Shown here: positions 1 through 11,280 of the stretch, piece after piece
Layout of the letters: every line of letters starts with the position of its first letter
Numbering within the stretch: the stretch's first letter is position 1
DNA from: Purshia tridentata
Taxonomy: Eukaryota; Streptophyta; Magnoliopsida; Rosales; Rosaceae
Assembly (NCBI GenBank): GCA_003254885.1
Contig: QANT01006115.1
Coordinates: forward strand, 1 to 22,745
DNA length: 22,745 bases
Direction of reading: 5' to 3'
The notes under the pieces: generated by a model
The model's database searches: none
Seen by the model: the letters and a program-made list of their open reading frames with translations, nothing else
What the model was told of the DNA's origin: nothing
Position numbers and translations under genes: made by a program

Positions 1-163
1 GATCTTCACTGGACGATACATATATATATATATAAACAAAATGTAGATCATGCACTTTCAATTGGTCGAAAAAAATATAGATCATTGACTATTTCTCTTA
101 TTAAATATATATAGTATCATTTTTTTTATTATTGTAAGGTCCGTACAAAACCATGAAGAGTAG
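1..163. other. AT-rich upstream sequence with a short (TA)n tract
   Basis: No gene is visible. There is a short (TA)n run near 20-34, and the word tagatcat occurs twice, followed by AT-rich sequence. It may be the edge of an older repeat, but no ends can be defined. Confidence 0.5.
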
Positions 164-376
164 GTAATGTTATTTATATACGCTTATTTGACCACATTAG
201 ATGACTACTTTATGTGACAGTTGATTTATGATGCTATTTAATGTAATAGCATGAGAATATATGCAAATAATTAAAACTTAAAATTCATATCAACCTATCT
301 TATTAATTGACATTATATGGTCACATTAATTGCTATATAAGGTGGTCAGATAAGTGTATAAAAAAAGTATTATTAC
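164..376. mobile_element. MITE-like element with long imperfect terminal inverted repeats
   Basis: The first ~60 bases of this 213-bp segment match the reverse complement of the last ~60 with small gaps. Both ends read GTAAT, then an AT-rich stretch, then CTTAT(T/C)TGACCAC, and further in TTWATGTGAC. There is no coding capacity, as expected of a miniature inverted-repeat transposable element. No convincing target-site duplication is visible, so the superfamily and the exact ends are uncertain. Confidence 0.65.
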
Positions 377-885
377 TTTAAATTTCTTTAATCTGTAATC
401 TTTAATCTTATAAAGTCAGGAGAAGGGCTTGGTATTACAAGCTTCACCAAACTATGGTTTTCCCAAATAACCCTTTACTAGATCAAAGAGTTAAATTAAA
501 TTAACCTAATAATGTGAGAGTATTAGTCCTAGTGAGCGTGCATTAGTCCTTGTCAAAGTGCGTCAGCGCATGCGTTAAAGTGTGTTAGCGCACGTCAGTT
601 TGCTCAGAGCGTGTCAGAAAGATAAAAGAAGTATTATAAGTTTTAGAAAATTTTGAAAGAGTTTCTAAATAAATGGGAATTATAAAAAAATTTTGAATAA
701 TTAAGGAGTTTAGAAAAAGTTTATGTAAATCTTATGCCACCGCACAAATTTTTTTCCTTTTACATAATGTGCTGTAATTATCAAATAGAAAAAGATAATA
801 CATATTTTAATATCGGTCAAAATTTGTATTAGCATTGTTGAAGTCAACGTCAGACGCATGTGAGAAGCTTTCCCAGGAGGTGGGT
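377..885. other. Non-coding upstream sequence with small GC-richer repeats
   Basis: No gene is seen. Around 520-620 a GC-richer patch holds two copies of attagtcct spaced about 20 bases apart and several related words of the type gcgtcagcgcatgcg and gttagcgcacgtcag. The rest is AT-rich. Confidence 0.4.
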
Positions 886-1004
886 TATGCTGCACGGATT
901 CCTAGTGAGCAAATTACTTTATTAATGGCAAACAAAAAGTACTTTATTACTTCATTGTAATAAAGCAATGAAGTAATAAACAAAAAGTACTTTATGCTGC
1001 ACGG
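886..1004. repeat. Compact repeat cluster with a perfect 15-bp hairpin
   Basis: The arms tttattacttcattg (943-957) and caatgaagtaataaa (966-980) are perfect inverted repeats around an 8-nt loop. A 17-bp direct repeat, aacaaaaagtactttat, lies at 931-947 and 979-995. The word tatgctgcacgg occurs at 886-897 and 993-1004, bracketing the whole. The structure looks like a nested duplication with an inversion, or the remnant of a small element. Confidence 0.7.
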
Positions 1005-1338
1005 GATATGCTGTACGTCAAAAATTGTAACTCGCATTGTAATGCTCAGCCACAAATCGGAAATATGATTTGTATATTGGCATATATAAAACAAAAGTGT
1101 ATACAATACAAGTTACAGATGTAAAAAGCAATGGCTGAGTTGAATTTACGTGGATGTTGTTGTCCCAGCTAACACACCGTAGTCTGTGGAAACCCTTTTG
1201 TCTATTTTGATTTTGGTTTTTGAAAATTCGTAGAAAGCAGTAAACAAAAATTGGATATGGAGGCCAATCCGCATTGCACTCTCTGGCGGGCCTTGTGAAG
1301 ACGTGTGACTTCGCCTCTTCTCCCATTACTCATTTTAC
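1005..1338. other. Promoter-proximal sequence upstream of the borate transporter
   Basis: No gene is supported here. Open frames on the minus strand have no recognisable protein similarity. The stretch lies directly before the TATA-like box, so it is the presumed proximal promoter of the plus-strand transporter gene. Confidence 0.4.
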
Positions 1339-1345
1339 TATAAAA
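1339..1345 (+). promoter_or_regulatory. TATA box of the borate transporter gene (putative)
   Basis: TATAAAA precedes a C- and A-rich stretch (about 1350-1400) that fits a plant transcription start about 30 bases downstream. This would give a leader starting near 1370. The box is chosen by sequence and position only. Confidence 0.5.
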
Positions 1346-1369
1346 TCCAACCAAGTGAAACAACAACTA

Positions 1370-2094
1370 CGCTAAAACAACGCTTCTTCAACAAACACAT
1401 GCATACACCCCCCCACACACTCACACTCTTCCTCAATTTTCTGATAGTCAATTTCATCTCTCTCCGGCCGGTAAACTTCTCGCCGGACCATTTCTTCGGT
1501 ACATTTCTGGGGTTCCTTTCTCCTTCTTCTTTAAGAATCCAGACTAATTGTTGTGTGTGCGACTGTGAGGCTTTCATTTTTTTTTCTTTGTTTTGTTCTG
1601 TTGCAATTTGCATGATTGTAAATTTATGATATGGGGTGCTTTTTTTCTCATTCTGATGGAGTTTTTGACTGTTCGAGGCTTATGAAATCGTGGGTTTTCT
1701 GGGATTTTTGTGTTGGATTCATGGATGAGAGGATAAGGGAAGAGTTGTCTTGTTCATGCTCTGTTTGGTTGCTAGGAAAGTGCAAGGGAGAAGAAAAAAG
1801 AAGAAATAAATGTGAATATAGAGAAAACTCTATTCAACTGAGTCACATACAACTATCTTGTTCTTGCAGGCTTGAAATTGTTTTATCCAATAGCAAAGAA
1901 AAAAACAGAACAATAAACAAATAGGCCTTATCCATCTTTACCTTCCTCTATTTTCTCACTTACTAGACAAAGATTGTGGGTTTTTTTCCAGCAAAGTTTG
2001 TGATTTGTCCGTCAACCCTATGAATATTTAAAGAAAATAGTCTCTTTAAAATGCTTTTCAAATAATATTGAGATTGTTTTGTTTTTTATCAGAA
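1370..2094 (+). promoter_or_regulatory. 5' leader of the borate transporter, probably with an intron and upstream ATGs
   Basis: A strong pyrimidine-rich acceptor ends in CAG at 2090-2092, only two bases before the start codon at 2095, so the leader is probably spliced. Possible donors are GTAAAC at 1471 and GTACAT at 1499. The first ATG after the predicted start site (1399) opens a 76-codon frame ending at 1629. Other upstream ATGs (1610, 1631, and short 3- to 4-codon frames near 2020 and 2051) would be removed if the intron is spliced. None of these frames resembles a known protein. Confidence 0.45.
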
Positions 2095-5000
2095 ATGGAG
2101 AACTTCAAAGCTCCATTCAGTGGTATTGCGAATGATGTCCGAGGAAGAGCAGCATGCTATATGCATGACTGGAGTGGAGGTATTCGTGCAGGACTTGGGT
2201 AATTCCTAAGTCTTTTACTGGGTAAAATTGGAATCAGGACTAGGTTCAGGGGTCTGGAGGCAAACCATAAACATGGGGTCATTGACTCTCCAAGTACATT
2301 CATGTGATTTTTTACATTACTTGGGCCTGACACAATATATAGTGGCCTATAAAATTTGGTTGCACTGAACATCTGGGGGCCAAGGTGGTTGCCATACTTG
2401 GCTCCCTCCAGGACCAGCCCTGATTAGAATCAAAGGCCTTGGATTTATGTCACTCTCTTTCTGCTTTTGAAATTTTAATTTAGTCTGCCTTTCATTGTGC
2501 TAGGATCTTGGCCCCAACTTTCTACATCTTCTTTGCTTCAGCTCTTCCCGTTATAGCATTTGGAGAGCAACTGAGCAGAGATACAGGTTGTCAACATTTC
2601 TTCATATCGTGTGCAGATAGCATATCATAAATCCTAAGGCATACAAGTCACTGAAAAAACAAGTCTCAATTGGAGCATAATGCATTGGCTGCTCCTATTC
2701 TTCATCATTTATGTATGACAAATTGACACATGCATAAACACACACACACATACATGTTTGATGAGTTTGAACTGATTTAGTTTTTTCAAGTGTAGATGGA
2801 GCCTTGGGCACAGTAGAAACCTTGGCTTCTACTGCTATTGCCGGTATAATACACTCCATTCTAGGTGGACAACCTCTCTTGATTTTAGGAGTTGCTGAAC
2901 CTACTGTTATTATGTACGTCTATTTGTATGACTTTGCGAAAGGAAGGAAAGATTTGGGACACGAACTGTTCTTGGCTTGGGTTGGATGGTAATGGGAATC
3001 AGTCTTTGTAGTTTCAGAACTTTAAGATACTGTTTCTTAAGCAAAACAAGGCCATATAAATTTTGACCTTATTGACTTAATTTACAGGGTTTGCGTCTGG
3101 ACATCTCTTTTGCTCATTCTTCTTGGAATATTCAATGCTTGTAATATTATCAATAAATTTACGAGGATTGCAGGCGAACTTTTTGCCATGTTAATAGCTG
3201 TTTTGTTCATTCAAGAGGCTATCAAGGTAAGTCTCATAAAGAAAATCTGATCATTTTTGGACCTATACAGCTGTGGAAATGTAAAGTGACATAAGGTTGA
3301 TATTTCAATGGAAGGGTATTGTGAGTGAGTTTAAAATTCCCAAAGGTGAAGATCCAAAGTTGGAGGCATATCAATTTCAGTGGACTTACACAAATGGACT
3401 GCTGGGGATCATATTTACTTTTGGCCTACTCTATAGTGCTTCGAAGAGCAGAAAAGCAAGGTCATGGTTTTATGGAACAGGTTTGTCAAGCACATTATGT
3501 GAGACTTGGTTCTTATTATTAGGATATTTTAATGTGGAATTTGAAGATATTTACTGTGTTCTTCAGGGTGGCTCAGAAGTGTCATTGCAGATTATGGGGT
3601 TCCTTTAATGGTGGTACTATGGACTGCATTGTCATTCACTGTACCACACAATGTTCCCTCGAAAGTCCCTAGAAGGCTCTATAGCCCTTTAGCTTGGGAA
3701 CCTGAATCTTTACACCACTGGATTGTAGTCAAGGTAAACTAATATTTTGCTGTTTTGTTGTTTAAGCTCTTTGTTTCCCTGAGACTTCATGTAGTAATTC
3801 AGACTGATGTTTCATGAAAGAAGACTTATGCATTTGAAGTATTATGTTTCATTCTTTGTTGCAGGATATGGGGAAGGTTCCTGCTGCTTACATCTTTGCT
3901 GCCTTTATACCTGCTTTGATGGTAGCGGGACTTTACTTTTTCGACCATAGTGTTGCTTCACAGCTGGCACAACAAAAGGAGTTTAATTTAAAGAAACCTT
4001 CTGCATACCATTATGATATCTTGATTCTGGGATTTATGGTATGTATCACAACCACATTAAGATGAAGGTTTATTTCTGTCACATTTAAGCACGAATTAAC
4101 ACTTATGCTATTTCATTAAAAAAATGGTCCCAGACGTTGCTTTCTGGGTTGATTGGGCTTCCTCCTTGTAATGGGGTCCTGCCACAGTCACCAATGCACA
4201 CTAAAAGCCTTGCTGTTCTTAAGAGGCAGGTGAGTGCAATGTAACTGAAAATTATCACTTTCTTGACAGTCATTCAGCAAAGTTTTGTTTAATTCATCTA
4301 TTTCATTTGCAGTTGATTCGAAGGAAAATGGTGAAGAGTGCTAAAGAATCCATAAAACAGAATGCTACCAACACTGAAATATACGGAAAAATGCAAGCTG
4401 TGTTCATAGAGATGGACAACTTGACTAAAGTAAATTTCTCAACTAGAACATCTTTTCCTTGAAAATCTCCAACATATTAGCGTTACATTAGAAATTTATA
4501 TCTATCAATATTTGCATGAATTCATGAGTTTAGAACTTTGAGTTATCTGCTAATTTTAGTAGGAAATTTCCAATTTATCTAGTTTTTCTCTCCAATCAAG
4601 TAGTTCCCAACTCTTGAATGGTTTCCAATGCAGGACAATTCAGAAGTTAAAGAGCTGCAAAACTTGAAGGAGGCAGTTATGAAAAGTGGAAATAAAGGGA
4701 ATGATGCGAAGGATCCATTTGATCCTGAGAAGCACATTGATGCTCACCTGCCCTTCCGAGTTAATGAGCAAAGAGTGAGCAATCTGTTACAGTCACTCCT
4801 TGTAGCAGCATCAGTATTTGCTATGCCAGCCATCAAGAAGATACCAACGTCAGTTCTGTGGGGATACTTTGCATACATGGCCATTGACAGTCTTCCAGGG
4901 AACCAATTCTGGGAAAGGGTGCTACTTCTCTTCATCACACCTAGCCGACAGTACAAGTAAGTAAATCTTCTTCTTAAGAAAGCAGCATCTGGTACATTAT

Positions 5001-6176
5001 CATTTTGGATCACAGTTTAGTCAAAATTTTGTTACAATGCATCCTGAGACCATGCAAATTTTGTTACAGAATTCATTCATTTTCTTTTTTGAGGGTAGTT
5101 TCCAAAGTGAGAATTGAGTCATTGAATTAAATGGGTACGTGGAATGTACATTTATGAGTTCCCCACTAAGCCAGGTTTAACAAAATGAACACAATGAGGG
5201 TTTCAGTATTACCAAAAGCCCTCTTATAAAAGTTACTACTATTTCCATTGTGCCAAATATTTGTGAATTTTCATTCCCAATCATCTTACTAATTCACCTG
5301 GGAATCATGTTGGCAGGGTCTTGGAAGGGGGTCACGCTTCCTTTGTGGAGTCAGTGCCATTCAAATCCATAGCCATATTTACACTCTTCCAGATTATGTA
5401 CTTCCTGCTCTGCTTTGGTGTGACATGGATCCCTGTAGCCGGCATTTTGTTCCCCTTGCCATTCTTCCTTCTCATAATCATAAGACAGCATGTCCTTCCT
5501 CAATACTTTAACGCACATCACTTGCAGGAGCTGGACTCAGCTGAATGGGAGGAAGTCACGGGCGTCCGGAGGGTATGCAATATCCATTGTCTTACCCTCA
5601 ACTACTCTTTGACAATATCATCATCCTCAGAAGTGTTCACTGACTGGACTTAAAATGAGGGACAGTACATTTAATGGTTGGATTTAACACAGCTGTGAAA
5701 TTAATAATTCATTGAAATAAATCCACCCTTGAATATGTCTTCCCTAACTTGTCCTTCATTTTAAGCCCTTGAGGTGAACACAAAGCCTTCATCCTTACCT
5801 TAACTTTGTCCCATTCAATCTGAAAAACTGTACTGCTCTTTAATAGGAACCAGAAATTCCAAATGAAGAAGATGGAGTGGAGATGGGTGATGCTGAGATA
5901 TTAGACGAATTAACAACCCACAGAGGGGAGCTGAAGGTCAGAACCAGCTTCAGTGAAGACAGACGTGTCCAGGTAGAATAGCAATGACTTTTCTCATAAC
6001 CTCTTTCTTATATGTTTGAGGACTATACCCAGTGGATCCAGGAGCAATTTCAGTGTTATGGTTCTTATATATATCTTAAAAATTGGTACCATAAATTTTT
6101 CATGTATGTATTAATCATGTGCTGCCTATTTGTGTTTCTGCAGGTTCACCCTGAAATTTTTGCCGAAAGAGAGTGA
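2095..6176 (+). CDS. BOR4-like: Borate efflux transporter, BOR4-like (SLC4-type family)
   Basis: Thirteen coding exons: 2095-2198, 2504-2586, 2796-2988, 3088-3226, 3315-3480, 3567-3733, 3865-4038, 4134-4229, 4313-4429, 4634-4956, 5317-5572, 5847-5972, 6144-6176. They join in frame to 658 aa; Arabidopsis BOR4 is about 683 aa. The product moves boron out of cells across the plasma membrane and belongs to the anion-exchanger-like (SLC4) family. Family hallmarks are visible: [14 protein letters not shown] in the first membrane region (residues ~80-105), SRKARSW (~215), [19 protein letters not shown] (~310), [13 protein letters not shown] (~360), [11 protein letters not shown] (~457-467) and [25 protein letters not shown] (~485-505). 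Many hydrophobic segments separate these. Wording such as [20 protein letters not shown] and [11 protein letters not shown] fits the BOR4-like group better than BOR1. In Arabidopsis this group gives tolerance to high boron. The C-tail is short and acidic. All splice sites are GT/AG. Substrate and direction are inferred from the family. Confidence 0.95.
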
Positions 6177-6480
6177 AAGATGAGTTTGATTACCATGCAG
6201 GCCAAAGAAATGAGATAGAATGATAATATAGACATGAGCTTGAATAGTATAGATAGGGTAGGAAGAGGCTGCTGAATCAAACAACTGTAGCCGTTAGTGC
6301 TTGTGCATGTGTGAGAGTGAAATAGAAAAAGAGATCATAGTACTGCAGGTTAGAATGGTTAGTTGTGGTTGTAATTATATCAGCCAATTCACCATGTGCA
6401 ATAGTTAAAACAGCTTATAAGAACTTAGGATTATTTCTTTTGATTTTTGAAATACAAATTATTTTCTTGACAAGTAAAAA
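6177..6480 (+). other. 3' UTR and end of the borate transporter transcript
   Basis: The sequence after the stop codon is AT-rich with GT-rich stretches near 6300-6380, as in plant 3' ends. No canonical AATAAA is seen, so the poly(A) site cannot be placed. Confidence 0.45.
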
Positions 6481-7195
6481 TTTGTTTGGAAACTAGATAT
6501 TGTGCAACAAAGAAGTTAAAAAGAACGCAACTGGGGATGTATGATGAATTAATTCTCTAATATTTCTTTGAAGACTTTGATTAATCTATCAAATCTAAAC
6601 GAGGCCTAAAAGAAAATAGAGAGTCCCTTCTCTTTGTAAATCACAGTTTAACACTTCACTTACTTGGCTCTTTGGGTATAAAGAAGTAAGTAAACATGTG
6701 TTAAATTGTGATATACTCTATACTCACCTCAACTTGTAAGAAGCAATCACTCTCTGTGCATAAGGAGCCAACTTTCTTCAGTACTAAGTATGAATAGATG
6801 ATGATGATTTCTATGTCAACATCCATGCAGGCACATTATGTCTTTGTTTAATAAGTCTAAAGGGCGTACATAAATTCAAGTCACAATATATACGTATATT
6901 AAAAGCAGATAGATGATCGCCATACAAAAAAAAAAAACAGATAGATAANAAAAAAAAAAAAAAAAAAAAAACAGATAGATAATCAGTTAAATTATTTTAA
7001 TTAAAAATTAATTTCCAATGAAATTATCCCTACTCAAAATGTAGCACACATATTTCTCAAATTAACTGCACAATTGATTCAGCTACTTATAAAAAAATTT
7101 GCATCTAACCCGCATCCTTTTCTTGTATAATAGTAATCGTTGATACAATGACTTATAAGAAAATTTAACGTAGAAGAAATGTGTCAAAAGAAATA
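6481..7195. other. Intergenic AT-rich spacer with a poly(A) tract broken by an N
   Basis: No gene is seen. At 6926-6971 two A-homopolymer runs, each followed by acagatagataa, flank a single undetermined base at 6949. The rest is plain AT-rich spacer. Confidence 0.6.
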
Positions 7196-7408
7196 TTAAA
7201 AGTGTCTCCAACAGACTCAGGTCTTTGGCTGCTCATTAGCTGTGTCATGTTGGATAAATCATTTCCAACAATCTCTATATATGAACTCAAAGAGTATGTT
7301 GGAGTTCACAATTTTAAAGTAAGAAATTTGACTTTTCAAATTGCCACTAAGTCAGCAAAATAAGATTTAAAAAACCAAATTTGAGAAGTTTGTTAAAGAT
7401 GCTCTAAG
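7196..7408. mobile_element. Degenerate MITE-like inverted-repeat element
   Basis: The left end (AAGTGTCTCCAACAGACTC) resembles the reverse complement of the right end (AGAGCATCTTTAACAAACTTC). The pattern GAGCATCTCCAACA is common at the ends of plant MITEs. Inside, tccaacaatctct and agagtatgttgga form a second imperfect inverted pair. A 60-codon open frame crosses it (7181-7363), but nothing supports a gene. The ends are approximate and no target duplication was found. Confidence 0.4.
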
Positions 7409-7880
7409 AACAAGTGATTGTTAACTGTAAGGAATTAAATTTTTTTTGAAATTTTTCTGAATTTTTTTTTGAGGTTTCAAAATATTATTAAATCGAAATT
7501 ATTAAAATTTTGTTAAAAATTTCAATTATTTTAGTATGAATTTCTATCGATATCAAAATTCTTTCAAAATTTTCATTTAAATTTTTATGGTTTTGAACTA
7601 AGTCAAATGAAAGAAAAATTGCTCATTCAATGACTCTTATAAAACTTATTTACTTAATATTTTCTTATTAAATATAAATAAAGTTCGAATGAGTCCACAA
7701 TTAAATAAATAAAACATTGTTGCGTCAAATTTTTTAATAAAGTTTGATTAACAAATTTAACAGTTGTAAGTAAAAAATAAAGGAAATCAAACAAAATTAG
7801 AGGACAAACGGTGCGTTTGGTATTTTCAGTTTTCTTTTATAATTTTTTTGTTTTATTTGAGAAGTGCAACATTGTATTTG
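7409..7880. other. AT-rich spacer upstream of TOC34
   Basis: No gene is seen. There are T- and A-rich homopolymer runs and no open frame of note. The word GTGCGTTTGGTA near 7810 is often found at ends of plant transposons, but no partner end was found. Confidence 0.5.
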
Positions 7881-7906
7881 TAGCTGACTTATCCTTTTAC
7901 CTCGCT

Positions 7907-7987
7907 AAACCCTCTCTCGCTATCTTTCTCGCTTCTCTCTTGCTGTCTCTCTATCTCTGTCTGCCCCATCTTAGCACAGACTAACAG
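7907..7987 (+). promoter_or_regulatory. TOC34: CT-rich 5' UTR exon of TOC34 with a partial telo-box
   Basis: AAACCCT (7907-7913) is followed by a run of TCTCTCGCT-type pyrimidine repeats. The stretch ends in a good donor, AACAG|GTACGT, at 7987/7988. No TATA box is evident. This is typical of TATA-less plant housekeeping promoters that carry a pyrimidine patch near the start site. Confidence 0.6.
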
Positions 7988-8713
7988 GTACGTAAAGTCT
8001 CTCGCTTTTTCAGATTTTCAGTTTTTTTAATTTTTATTTTCTTTTCAATTTTCAGTCCTGAGACTCGTATCCCATCTCAATAAAAAACAAGCATGTTTGA
8101 ATTTTTATTACAATATCTGGGTTTTTGTATAAATTGCATTTGGGTTTTGTGCTTCCTGGGTTTTTCTGTTTTGCAATGCATATGGGTTAACAAGGAAAGC
8201 ACAATTTCATTGTCTGCTAGCTTATAGTTTTCTTGCACCACTTGTATTTTCAAAAAATTTGTCTGCAATTGTATAGCATTGCTATTAGTTGGTACTACTA
8301 CAAAATTTGGGAACCTGTTGATGAATGATGACTATGCTTATTGAATTTCGGTAATGACTGTTGTTCCCAAAAGTTTTCAGCTATTATAATCCCTTTGCTA
8401 ACTCGAATAAGGCAATAATGCGATAAGGCGAAGCCAGAAACCTTTTATCTTTGTTTTCTGTTGGGGGTTGTCAAGTAAATCGAATTAGGGGATAAGGTGA
8501 AGGTCGTTCCCTTTCTAATTCAACTGTGTGCTTTGATTTTATCAAAGCACAGAGAAAGACACAAAGCTCATTGCTTTGAAACTTTGAAGGGCCAGTATGT
8601 CCTCTTTGTTAGGGTTTTGCTGCAAAATTTTCACTTCTCTTTCTGCAATCTCAAATGATTCAATTATGTTTGTATGGTTTTTATATTTTTTTCTCTTCTT
8701 TTTTATTTTTCAG
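7988..8713 (+). other. TOC34: 5' UTR intron of TOC34
   Basis: The donor GTACGT at 7988 pairs with the acceptor TTTTATTTTTCAG ending at 8713, 23 bases before the start codon. The intron holds an exact telo-box in reverse (TTAGGGTTT, 8609-8617). Leader introns of this kind often boost expression in plants; that role is inferred here. Confidence 0.65.
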
Positions 8714-8736
8714 AGCGCTAGAACGAAAGTAGAGCC

Positions 8737-10967
8737 ATGGCATCCCAAATAATTAGAGAATGGGCTGGGATAAATAACTTTGCACCTGCTACTCAGACTA
8801 AGTTGCTTGAATTGCTGGGAAAACTCAAGCAAGAGGTTCCGTTTTATTTTCTTTTTTTATATTAATTTATATACTTAAAACTCTTTTCTTTTATAATTCA
8901 AGTTTGTCAATTTTTGTAATTATATTTAACTTTATTCATTTATTCATTCTTGTCTGGGTATGGGTTTAGAATGTGAACACTTTGACAATTCTTGTGATGG
9001 GGAAAGGTGGAGTTGGAAAATCATCCACTGTCAACTCCCTCATTGGTGAAAGGGCTGTTTCTATTAGTCCCTTTCAGGTATGAATGGTTTTTGTTTGATT
9101 CTGTATTGAGTGATTTCTTTGTTTTCCCTTTGGAAATACACTTGGATTTTTGTTTCTTGTTTCTGTCTAGTCTGAAGGAACAAGAGCTGTAATGGTTTCA
9201 CGCTCAAGAGCAGGGTTTACCTTAAACATCATTGACACCCCTGGGCTCATAGAAGGAGGATATGTTAATGACATGGCACTTAACAATATAAAAAGGTTAG
9301 TTCTGTATTTGTATTTTTTCAATCTATTAGTGAATGTTTTGCTGACTCTTTTCAAGAATTTCTTCAATAATTCTAATGGACTATTAATTCTGTTGTTGGT
9401 GGCTTGTTTGAGCAGTTTCCTTCTCAACAAGACCATAGATGTTCTACTCTATGTAGATCGATTGGATGCGTATAGGGTGGATAACTTGGATAAGGAAGTT
9501 GTCAGAGCCATAACAGATAGTTTTGGTAAAGGAATATGGAATAGGGCTTTGGTTGTCCTAACACATGCTCAGCTCTCACCACCAGATGGTTTGCCTTATG
9601 AGGAGTTTGTCTCCAAAAGATCTGAAGCTCTCCTTAAAGCTGTTCGCCTTGGTGCAGGGTTAAAAAAACAGGATGTAAAGGTGAGCAATCTCTTCCTCCG
9701 AAGTCTAATGGATGTTATATTGGGCATCCTTATTTGGGTGAAGGAATTGGACATGAACCAGTGTATTTTTAAACTTTTAATAAAAAGGTGCATGAAGTGT
9801 GTGGAGGATAGTTATGCTTTTGTGAATTGTGATAATGATCTTCAGATAGGGAAGATAGTTACTGAGCATTGTGGTTTATGGGACAAGGACATGTAGGCCT
9901 TTGATTGACATTTCAAACTAGACAGGTCTGAAACATGCCTTTGATACACATGTCTGAGAAAGAAGGATATAAATATTTTCCTTATTCAGTGTATCTGAAA
10001 ATTACTAAAGCATTCATGCTGGATTGTTGACATAGTTAGCAAGCATGAAAATAATAATGTTATGGCTTACTTTTGTTTCTGTCCCCATGTTCTAAGACAT
10101 GGAGATTATATGAATATGAGAGATTTTCTATCTCACCATGTTATAAGATATGCATGCCTGTTCCATAAACTCACTGGAAATCTTTGATAAATAATTCCAA
10201 ATTATGTATATGTTAATTCATTTGAGCTCAGCAATTCAACAAGAGGGACATTTAATGGGATAAAATTGGAATATGAAATAATGTACTGTTATGAATGGAA
10301 GTACAAAGAAATATTTTTCCAAAAATAAAAGTACAAAGAAAAGAATCAAGAAAATTAAATCTTTAGATAAAATACTTGTATGTGTGTGCGTGCAAAGCAT
10401 TTAAATTTTCTGAAAGTTTTCTTTTATTCTCTTAGGGTTCTGCCATCCCTGTTGTTTTGGTTGAGAACAGTGGGAGATGTAACAAGAATGAAAGTGATGA
10501 GAAGGTTAGCTATTTTCTTTATGTTATGCTTATAGTCATTGCCCTGACCGCAGTTATTATAAATGTGATTTCATTTTTTTTGGCTGTTTTTCGGTAATAG
10601 GTTCTTCCAAATGGAACTGCTTGGATACCTCATTTGGTTCAAACAATCACAGAAGTCATCTTGAGTGGAAGCAAGTCCATTTATGTTGACAAGAAGTTGA
10701 TTGAGGGGCCAAACCCCAATGACAGAGGGAAATTATTAATTCCTGTGATTTTAGCAATCCAGGTGAACTTCTAAATTTTTATTCCAGGTGTATGGTTTTT
10801 TCTCCATTTATGCAGGGACTAATTATCTATTTTCATTTTTGTCTCATCCTATATAGTATTTCTTTGCCATTAAGCCGATAGAACGGGCAATCAAGCATGA
10901 TATGGCAAAGGAGAGTAGACCATCATGGGAGATGCGGGATTCCAGTGTGCCTAGTCGCAAGTTCTGA
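8737..10967 (+). CDS. TOC34: TOC34, GTP-binding preprotein receptor of the chloroplast outer envelope
   Basis: Seven coding exons: 8737-8835, 8970-9077, 9171-9295, 9416-9680, 10436-10504, 10601-10762, 10857-10967. They give 312 aa, close to Arabidopsis Toc33 and Toc34. The protein is the small receptor GTPase of the TOC complex: it recognises transit peptides of nuclear-encoded preproteins and passes them to the Toc159/Toc75 machinery. The start MASQIIREWAGI matches the family. Visible motifs are the P-loop GKGGVGKSS (44-52), DTPG (91-94), the family-specific VLLYVDRLDAYRVD (120-133, with R131 at the position of the dimer-interface arginine), THAQ (160-163, in place of the usual NKxD) and ENSGRC (209-214). 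A hydrophobic segment LLIPVILAIQYFFAI (267-281) followed by a basic tail is the C-terminal membrane anchor; there is no cleavable transit peptide. Intron 4 is the largest (755 nt). All junctions are GT/AG and every motif is intact. Confidence 0.96.
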
Positions 10968-11280
10968 TTTAGTTTTGGGCCATCTAAATCTTGAAAGTTT
11001 ACTAGTGTCTTGTGTGGTCATCTACTGATCATCTATGTTCATCACTCTGTTTGTTCGGGTAGCAGTTAAAGTAGTCACTGTGATATTCTGCAGTATTTAA
11101 TATTCTGCGGCATTGGATATTTTGTCTTGAGGAAATCAGATTTTGTATTGTAATTAGCACGACCTTCGGTTATTGATTTTTCCATTTATAATTAGTATTG
11201 CCTGTGTTGGAATCACTGAAATTCATGTTTACTTGTGTTGGAAGCTTTTTGTGTCACCTTTTCCTTTCCAGTTTTCACAG
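10968..11280 (+). other. 3' UTR of TOC34 and transcript end
   Basis: The T- and GT-rich sequence after the stop (for example TTTGTATTGTAATTAG near 11145) fits a plant 3' UTR and cleavage region. There is no canonical AATAAA. Confidence 0.45.

Noticed and set aside
1399..1924. Open frames of 76 and 97 codons (1399-1629, 1631-1924)
   Set aside because: They lack family resemblance and lie in the transporter's leader. I treat them as possible upstream ORFs, not as genes.
9192..9896. A 234-codon plus-strand open frame across TOC34
   Set aside because: It is exons 3 and 4 read through introns 3 and 4. Splicing at 9295/9416 and 9680/10436 restores the TOC34 sequence exactly, so it is not a separate gene.
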